DNA of 64,000 nt from JAGNHS01 sp964609695 (lineage in GTDB: Bacteria; Bdellovibrionota; UBA2428). The DNA is taken from NCBI GenBank assembly GCA_964609695.1, contig CAZSSP010000003.1, forward strand, positions 1-64,000, read 5' to 3'. Positions 58,908 through 64,000 of the stretch are shown piece by piece (position 1 is the first letter of the stretch; every line of letters starts with the position of its first letter). A program made the translations under genes and the position numbers. Below the pieces are notes generated by a model that saw nothing but the letters and a program-made list of their open reading frames with translations, was not told the origin of the DNA and searched no databases.

Positions 58908-59696
58908 TTATGTACTTTTAATAAAATTAGCAACCTCTAAGGCTACGTCAAACTGTTCTCTGATACTTAAGCCACCATCAACATTGATGATTGTACCATT
59001 GATAAATTCAGACGTTGATTGGCAAAGTTGTAATATAATTGATGCAATGTCCAGGTTGGAACCTGTTGATTTGTATGGATGAATTAATTCAGCAATTTCT
59101 CTAAAATTTTTATTATTAGAAGAGTTAAACTTGTTTTTGTGTTCATCTTGAACAATAAAACCTGGCCTGACACAATTAACTCTAACGCCATATGATTTTC
59201 CATATATTGATAGGTATTTGGTTAATTGTTCTATGCCAGCTTTTGCACAGTGATAACCGGGGCTTTGGTGGGTTATTAATTGTGCTGAAACCGATGATAC
59301 GGTGACAAAAGCTTTATGCGCTCCGTTGAGTAGTGGAAAAAGTGTTTGAGCAGAAAAAAAGGCACCTTTAAGTCCTAGGTTTAAATCTAAGTCCCAATCA
59401 TCTGGGGTTGTTGAAATGAAGTCGTTTGTCCCAGATCTTCCTCTGATTAAATATACCCCACAACTTAGTGTTATTTCTTTTGAAATGTCGGTTAGTTTGT
59501 TTTTAATAAACTCAAAATTTAAAATATCGCCTTGAATGAGGTGGGGTTTTGTTGAACTGTTTTTGAATAAAATTTCCAAATCGTCTAAGTTGTCTTTGTC
59601 GACTAATACAATGTCTGAAAAAATGTCTTTGCAACTTATTGCGAGAGTTTTTCCGATACCCCTAGAGCAGCCAAAAATTACGATACCCTTTTTCAT
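58908..59696 (-). CDS. Short-chain dehydrogenase/reductase
   Basis: A 262-residue SDR. GCSRGIGKTLAIS (about 9-21) is the cofactor loop, TVSSVSA (about 130-136) holds the catalytic Ser, and YHCAKAGIEQLTKYL (about 147-161) is YxxxK. The C-terminal INVDGGLS is typical. It probably oxidises or reduces a sugar or nucleotide sugar hydroxyl. It overlaps the upstream glycosyltransferase stop by 4 bases (ATGA), so both are co-translated. The C-terminal tail (SIREQFDVALEVANFIKST) is longer than usual. Confidence 0.9.
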   Translation of the reverse strand: MKKGIVIFGCSRGIGKTLAISCKDIFSDIVLVDKDNLDDLEILFKNSSTKPHLIQGDILNFEFIKNKLTDISKEITLSCGVYLIRGRSGTNDFISTTPDDWDLDLNLGLKGAFFSAQTLFPLLNGAHKAFVTVSSVSAQLITHQSPGYHCAKAGIEQLTKYLSIYGKSYGVRVNCVRPGFIVQDEHKNKFNSSNNKNFREIAELIHPYKSTGSNLDIASIILQLCQSTSEFINGTIINVDGGLSIREQFDVALEVANFIKST

Positions 59697-60679
59697 TTTT
59701 GAGAGTCCTTGGTTTTTTTCTCTAATAAATATTTAAAAAGTTTTAAAGGTTTTGAAATTAAATCAAACTTTCTTTCAAGTATATTGAGACGTTCTTCATC
59801 GTGTCTCACTTGACTTAAGGTTTCTAGTAAATAGGATTTAGATAAAAGGCATTTCATTCCAAGACTGTGTTTTGGAAAAAAATGATCAAATAAATATGAA
59901 TTAGTAAAGTTTTCTAATAGAGGAATGTCATTCATTTGTATCAATGTTTCACACATTTTTATTAGTAAAGAAGTCATCTGCAAGTGATTTTCTTTAGCAC
60001 TAGAGAAGGATCCCGGGAGTACTCTGAGCACTGATAACTCTTCAGGTAAATAACAGACACCGTATTTAAGTGACAAAATATGGAAAAGAAACCAGTCTGA
60101 TTTCCATTTAAGATCGGATTTAAACCCACCAATATCCTTAATTAAACTTGTTTTGAATATTGTAGCGTGACCTGCCACCCAAAAAAAACTTGGAGGATGG
60201 CTTAATTTAACTATTTCTTCACCGCTAAAGAAGCAACTTTCCTTGATCTTAGGCATAAAATAAGAATTATCAATTGGGGCGTTTGATTTACCATCAATAA
60301 ACAATGGTTTAGTGGTGCAAATTTTAGCTTGAGGGTACTTTATAAGAGTTTCTATTGTATTAGAAAAAAAATTGGGAAGTATATAATCGTCAGCAGATAG
60401 GAATGAAGTGTATTCAGACTCAATTTTGTTTAAAGCATGATTAACGCACCAAAGAGCTCCTTGGTTTTTATCATTTAATATTATTTCGATTTTTGGGTTG
60501 TTAATGTAGTTTTTTAAAATATCACGACTGTTATCTGTAGAAGCATCGTCAATTATATAAACTTTATCTAAGCTGTCTCCTTGGTCGAGTGCTGCCTCGA
60601 TTGATTTTTTTAGATACATTCCATGGTTATAGTTAGGAATTGTGCAGGATATCATTTTCTCTTTTATAGAATCACACAT
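59693..60679 (-). CDS. Family 2 glycosyltransferase
   Basis: About 328 residues from ATG 60679; the frame also contains TTG 60697 and ATG 60655. The GT2 hallmarks are SCTIPNYNHGMYLKKSIEAALDQ at the front, VYIIDDASTDNS (nucleotide-binding Asp), GALWCVNHALNKIESEYTSFLSADDYILPN (DxD equivalent in SADD) and a catalytic region near SDWFLFHILSLKYG. An inverting GT-A enzyme is expected; the sugar is unknown. It is coupled to the SDR at 58908. Confidence 0.9.
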   Translation of the reverse strand: MCDSIKEKMISCTIPNYNHGMYLKKSIEAALDQGDSLDKVYIIDDASTDNSRDILKNYINNPKIEIILNDKNQGALWCVNHALNKIESEYTSFLSADDYILPNFFSNTIETLIKYPQAKICTTKPLFIDGKSNAPIDNSYFMPKIKESCFFSGEEIVKLSHPPSFFWVAGHATIFKTSLIKDIGGFKSDLKWKSDWFLFHILSLKYGVCYLPEELSVLRVLPGSFSSAKENHLQMTSLLIKMCETLIQMNDIPLLENFTNSYLFDHFFPKHSLGMKCLLSKSYLLETLSQVRHDEERLNILERKFDLISKPLKLFKYLLEKKTKDSQK

Positions 60680-60736
60680 TTTTTTCTTGAGAGTCAATAG
60701 AACTAACTAAATAAACTATGATTTGAAATTGATAGT

Positions 60737-61681
60737 CTATTTAAAATCAATGCCAAATGAATTCTCAGGCAGCTCTTTAGAGTTTTCAATAAGATTCCAT
60801 AGTTTTGAAATAAATACTTCATTTAGAAGCATGCTATTTCCAATAGCTAGACTTTTGAGTTGCTTAAGATTTCTAACTCCGACAATAAATCCAAATTGAT
60901 TAGGGATTAGCTTCGTAAATGCTATTACTGCTGATGTTAGGTCTATATGAAATTCATTACATAAATTATTTAGATAAGCTACTCTGTTTTGAATCTCCGG
61001 GCGGAGATCATTCTTTATTGATTGACTGTTTATAGCTCTTCCGTGGTTAATGCCTGAGAGATATTTTCCTGTAAGTATTCCTCGACCTAGTACGCTATAG
61101 AATATGAATTTACAATTCATCTTTTGAGATTTGTCGTTAAGATTCGAGTAAATTTTATCATAAAATAAATTGAATTTAATTTGGTGAGTTAATGGTAAAG
61201 TTTTGTGAAATTTGGATAGCTCGTCAATTTGGTTGAAATTAAAATTTGAAATTCCCCAATATCGTATTTTCCCTTGTTGTTTGGCTTTTTCAAGTGCATC
61301 AATAGTTTCAGATAATTGAATAATTGGATCAAAATGATGTAGCTGATATAAGTCGATAAAATCTGTTTTTAACCTTTTCAATGATTGCTCAATGTTAAAA
61401 AATAAATTTTTAGCAGTGTTTAAACAGGTACTCTTTTCATGGCTTTTTAAGCCATTTTTCGTAGCTATAAAAAAATGCTCCCGCTTATCTTTTATTGCGT
61501 ATCCTATGTATTCTTCGGATAGGCCATCAGAATAGACGTTTGCAGTATCAATTGCGAAAATCCCATTATCGAGAGAGTGATTTATTATTTCTAATGTCTG
61601 CTTTTTATCGGTAAATGCGCCAAAAATATTGCCGCCTAAAAAGGCAATTGGGGAAATAAGATTAGGATCTATTTGAATCAT
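60737..61681 (-). CDS. Aldo/keto reductase
   Basis: A 314-residue AKR. The tetrad appears as FAIDTANVYSDGLSEEYIG (Asp and Tyr, about 44-62), IATKNGLKS (Lys) and DLYQLHHFDP (His). The C-terminal cofactor part is FIVGVRNLKQL. It reduces a carbonyl using NADPH, possibly on a sugar precursor. Its start region overlaps the end of the GmhA-like gene by 20 bases. It is 57 bases upstream of the glycosyltransferase start, with a possible separate ribosome site. Confidence 0.9.
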   Translation of the reverse strand: MIQIDPNLISPIAFLGGNIFGAFTDKKQTLEIINHSLDNGIFAIDTANVYSDGLSEEYIGYAIKDKREHFFIATKNGLKSHEKSTCLNTAKNLFFNIEQSLKRLKTDFIDLYQLHHFDPIIQLSETIDALEKAKQQGKIRYWGISNFNFNQIDELSKFHKTLPLTHQIKFNLFYDKIYSNLNDKSQKMNCKFIFYSVLGRGILTGKYLSGINHGRAINSQSIKNDLRPEIQNRVAYLNNLCNEFHIDLTSAVIAFTKLIPNQFGFIVGVRNLKQLKSLAIGNSMLLNEVFISKLWNLIENSKELPENSFGIDFK

Positions 61682-62210
61682 TAATCAAATCCAAAGCGCA
61701 TAAGAGCCAAATCTGATGAGTGTTTTCAATATGATTGTATTTATCGCTCGAGGCCCACAGGTTTAAGTCACCCATCTGGCGTAGAGGGTTCTCGGGATTA
61801 AAACCAGTTAAAGTGACTATTTTTAGTCCCATTTCCTTTGAGAACTTTGCGGCATTAAGCATGTTTGGAGATTTTCCACTGCTGCTAATTAAAATTATTA
61901 AATCATCTTTTTCCGCAAAACTTTCAATAGCCTTTTTAAGCCATAGTTCATACCCATAATCGTTGGCGTAACAAGTGATAAGAGCAGGATCGTGGAATGT
62001 TAAACTTCTGATTTGTAGAGTTTTACTCAAATCAGTTGCAACGTGTGATGCAATTCCAGCGCTTCCTCCATTGCCCGCTATAATGACTTTGCTCCCTAAT
62101 GCTTTGACTTCATTTAGAAGTTTGCTTAGCTCTGTGATTTTAAGCATGTCGGGACTGTTTATGACGCCGGACAATTCAGCCATGTATTTCTGCACTAAAT
62201 CTGAATTCAT
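61662..62210 (-). CDS. SIS-domain phosphoheptose isomerase-like protein (GmhA-like)
   Basis: A 182-residue protein. IAGNGGSAGIASHVATDLSKTL (about 44-65) is the GmhA/DiaA SIS motif, followed by ANDYGYELWLKKAIESFAEKDDLIILISSSGKSPNMLNAAKF (about 88-129). GmhA isomerises sedoheptulose 7-phosphate to D-glycero-D-manno-heptose 7-phosphate. With the split transketolase and HldE-like fusion nearby this supports a heptose branch. It could also be a DiaA-type protein without isomerase activity. Its stop overlaps the start of the aldo/keto reductase by 20 bases. Confidence 0.87.
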   Translation of the reverse strand: MNSDLVQKYMAELSGVINSPDMLKITELSKLLNEVKALGSKVIIAGNGGSAGIASHVATDLSKTLQIRSLTFHDPALITCYANDYGYELWLKKAIESFAEKDDLIILISSSGKSPNMLNAAKFSKEMGLKIVTLTGFNPENPLRQMGDLNLWASSDKYNHIENTHQIWLLCALDLINDSNRS

Positions 62211-62261
62211 ATGAGGCTTTTACTCGTTAAGTAAAATATAGTCTAAAGGTATTTAAAGCTT

Positions 62262-63881
62262 ATGAGGATATGGGCTAATAAAAGCGATCATTTGATGAGA
62301 ATTGATAAGCCGTTTTTAAATTTAATAATTGTCGATCAAGAGCTTAAGAACACCTTAGGCCATCATTACGAGTACGACAGGTCAGTTTTAAAAGCTGCTA
62401 AAGAATCTGGGATAAAAGGCATGATATTGGGCTCGTTAAACGTTGAGTCTAATATCAAGGAGGAGCTTGGAGTACTTCCAGTTTTTAGCCAACCTATGTG
62501 GATTTCACATGGGGGAAGTCATACAAGTAGTTTAAAGTTAAACCTCATTTATTTTATAGATTTAGCGAAAAGTTTTATATTTAAGGGGATTTTTCTAAAG
62601 CGTCATAAATTGCTTTTCGTCCATAGTGTTAATGCTGATCAATTGTTTGGATTAATGCTTTTTTCTCTATTTTTCGGTTTTTTTTATAAAAAGTTAGCCA
62701 TTGTTTTAAGGTATCAAAACGAAGTTTATTTAAACCCATTATCACATTTGGCTTTACGGGTTTTTGAAAAATTATCAAAAGTAAGACTTTATAGTGATAG
62801 TAATCTGTTAATACAGGATTACGCTTGGCTCACAAATAAAGCCATTTCTCTTATCCCTATTCCACATGGAGCGTCTTCATTAAAGGAAACAACAATAGAA
62901 ACGACTCGCCCTAAGAAACTTCGATTGGGAACCTTGGGTAATCCTAGAGATGAAAAGGGAATTTTTGAAATCATTGAGGCTATTGTAGAAATAAATAAAA
63001 AACAGAATTCGATTGAGTTTGTGATTCAATGGTCGAACTGTGATGAATTTGTTGAGAAAAAACTTCTTGAATTAGAAAAGAGAAGTTATCCAAATGTTAA
63101 ATTTTTAAAGAAGCTTTTAAGTGCACAAGAATATCTAGAATATATCGATTCACTAGACCTAATTTTATGCCCTTATTGGGCTTCGGTTTATTCTGCAAGA
63201 ACTTCTGGAGTGTTTCTTGATTGTCTGACGCATTTAAAGCCAACGTTAACTACATATAATACATGGGCTGGGCAGCATTATTTAAACACACCACTTGAGA
63301 TGCTTCTTGTTCATGAGGGAAGTGCTTTTGATGTGCTAAAAGCGATTCAAAATTTCTCAGATAATTATGAAGTTTTGCGTAAAGCTTGTGTAGATTTGGG
63401 AAAAAAGATATCAGGTATCCACACTCCAAATCTTCTGCTCGATGTCATAAGTGAAAAAACCATTTTAGATTATCCATTTTCACTTGATCCGGAAAATTTA
63501 TTTTATTTTGACGAGCCTATTTTGCCGAGTCAAAAGGAGAGCTTGGGCGCCTCTATTTTTGGATTGCTAGCGAAATATAATACGTCAAACATTCAAACTA
63601 AATCTAAAATATGCTCCGTGTATCCATCGCTAATTATAGAGCCCTCAAAAATTAGGTTTGCCTTATTTAGATTTTATTCATTTCGATTAAAAATACTTCG
63701 TCTCCTAGGATTTTCAATTATTGATTCTCAAACGACCAACGTTTCTGTGGACAGATTGTTTTTTGCAGTTAAATCACAGTTCGGTAAGGCCTTACACAAG
63801 CAAATAATTGTAAATAAAGATTTGCCCTCTAATATAATAAAAAAACTTGACTATGAAGGTGTAAAAACACTTCGATTATAA
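62262..63881 (+). CDS. GT-B-type glycosyltransferase, C-terminally extended
   Basis: A 539-residue protein. LIIVDQELKNTLGHHYEYDRSVLKAA at the front and LGTLGNPRDEKGIFEIIEAIVEIN, FLKKLLSAQEYLEYIDSLDLILCPYWASVYSARTSGVFLDCLTHLKPTLTT (about 288-340, GT4/GT1-type C-terminal domain with the acceptor/donor loop) fit a retaining GT-B enzyme. Hydrophobic segments around 92-150 may associate it with the membrane. The last ~150 residues are an additional basic region of unknown role. It is divergent from the GmhA-like gene, with 51 bases between starts. Confidence 0.78.
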   Translation: MRIWANKSDHLMRIDKPFLNLIIVDQELKNTLGHHYEYDRSVLKAAKESGIKGMILGSLNVESNIKEELGVLPVFSQPMWISHGGSHTSSLKLNLIYFIDLAKSFIFKGIFLKRHKLLFVHSVNADQLFGLMLFSLFFGFFYKKLAIVLRYQNEVYLNPLSHLALRVFEKLSKVRLYSDSNLLIQDYAWLTNKAISLIPIPHGASSLKETTIETTRPKKLRLGTLGNPRDEKGIFEIIEAIVEINKKQNSIEFVIQWSNCDEFVEKKLLELEKRSYPNVKFLKKLLSAQEYLEYIDSLDLILCPYWASVYSARTSGVFLDCLTHLKPTLTTYNTWAGQHYLNTPLEMLLVHEGSAFDVLKAIQNFSDNYEVLRKACVDLGKKISGIHTPNLLLDVISEKTILDYPFSLDPENLFYFDEPILPSQKESLGASIFGLLAKYNTSNIQTKSKICSVYPSLIIEPSKIRFALFRFYSFRLKILRLLGFSIIDSQTTNVSVDRLFFAVKSQFGKALHKQIIVNKDLPSNIIKKLDYEGVKTLRL

Positions 63882-63883
63882 AG

Positions 63884-64000
63884 TTATTGAAGTTTTATAA
63901 TGCAATAATCAGCATTTTTTAAAATACATTGAAAGTTTTTGTTTTTATCATCTATTTTTAGCAAAGCTAATGGCGTGTTGATTTCATATCTCTTTTGATA
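63884..64000 (-). CDS. C-terminal end of an unidentified protein, cut by the window edge
   Basis: Reading leftwards from the window edge, the minus strand is open for 38 codons and ends with TAA at 63884-63886, 2 bases from the stop of the glycosyltransferase gene. The residues (for example CILKNADYCIIKLQ at the end) have a plausible amino-acid mix, and the position is that of a convergent gene. No family can be recognised from this fragment. Confidence 0.45.
   Translation of the reverse strand, partial: YQKRYEINTPLALLKIDDKNKNFQCILKNADYCIIKLQ

Noticed and set aside
1..64000. tRNA, rRNA, CRISPR arrays, insertion sequences, prophage genes and toxin-antitoxin modules
   Set aside because: I looked for tRNA T-loop patterns, regularly spaced repeats, transposase/integrase motifs and phage proteins and found none that could be supported.

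Overview
The window is AT-rich chromosomal DNA from a Gram-negative bacterium. Signs of an outer membrane include several signal-peptide/beta-barrel proteins ending in an aromatic residue, lipoproteins, an AsmA-like protein, and an ABC-type polysaccharide export system. The mix of predicted secreted hydrolases, GYF_2 and PilZ proteins, a lone CpaF-type ATPase, a lone ParB and many small lineage-specific envelope proteins looks most like Bdellovibrionota. This is a judgement from protein content; no rRNA or tRNA is present to confirm it. A run of exactly 100 N at 18473-18572 marks a scaffold gap, so the source is a draft assembly.

Region 1 (1-12024) holds envelope and housekeeping genes: two paralogous secreted proteins (1-735, 3063-3908), a PAP2-like protein, a metallo-beta-lactamase-fold hydrolase coupled to an LD-carboxypeptidase, an App1-like HAD phosphatase, a ferredoxin/peroxiredoxin/membrane-protein operon in which the peroxiredoxin carries a histone-H1-like lysine tail, a degenerate UshA-like lipoprotein and glutamine-dependent NAD synthetase. 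Region 2 (12087-28775) holds ParB, a GYF_2 membrane protein, a Dus enzyme, an AsmA-like protein, MutY, ribosomal protein bL28, an RlmM-like methyltransferase, CpaF, enolase, an outer-membrane protein with an intrinsic terminator lying inside the next gene, a rhomboid protease, a PilZ protein and an unknown translationally coupled pair. Two copies of a large palindromic element (7561-7699 and 27501-27610) sit between convergent genes and supply some of their stop codons.

Region 3 (28776-32558) holds a promoter with a leader hairpin, a 790-residue repeat lipoprotein with a LamG-like end, a predicted secreted glutaminase-like papain-fold enzyme and a DUF985 cupin. Region 4 (32641 to the right edge) is a surface-polysaccharide locus of more than 31 kb. 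It has UDP-glucose dehydrogenase, sugar nucleotidyltransferases, an HldE-like fusion with inverted domain order, a GmhA-like isomerase, a split transketolase, a pyruvate-dehydrogenase-E1-like pair, several short-chain dehydrogenases/epimerases, five or six methyltransferases, glycosyltransferases, an MBOAT/SGNH O-acylation pair and a Wzm/Wzt-type ABC exporter. The gene set suggests an exported, methylated and O-acylated glycan with heptose-derived or otherwise unusual sugars.

Several genes have a good -35/-10 promoter whose -10 box ends only 6-10 bases before the start codon, with no clear Shine-Dalgarno sequence. This suggests leaderless or near-leaderless transcripts. No tRNA, rRNA, CRISPR array, IS element or prophage was recognised, and no gene-free stretch exceeds 300 bases.
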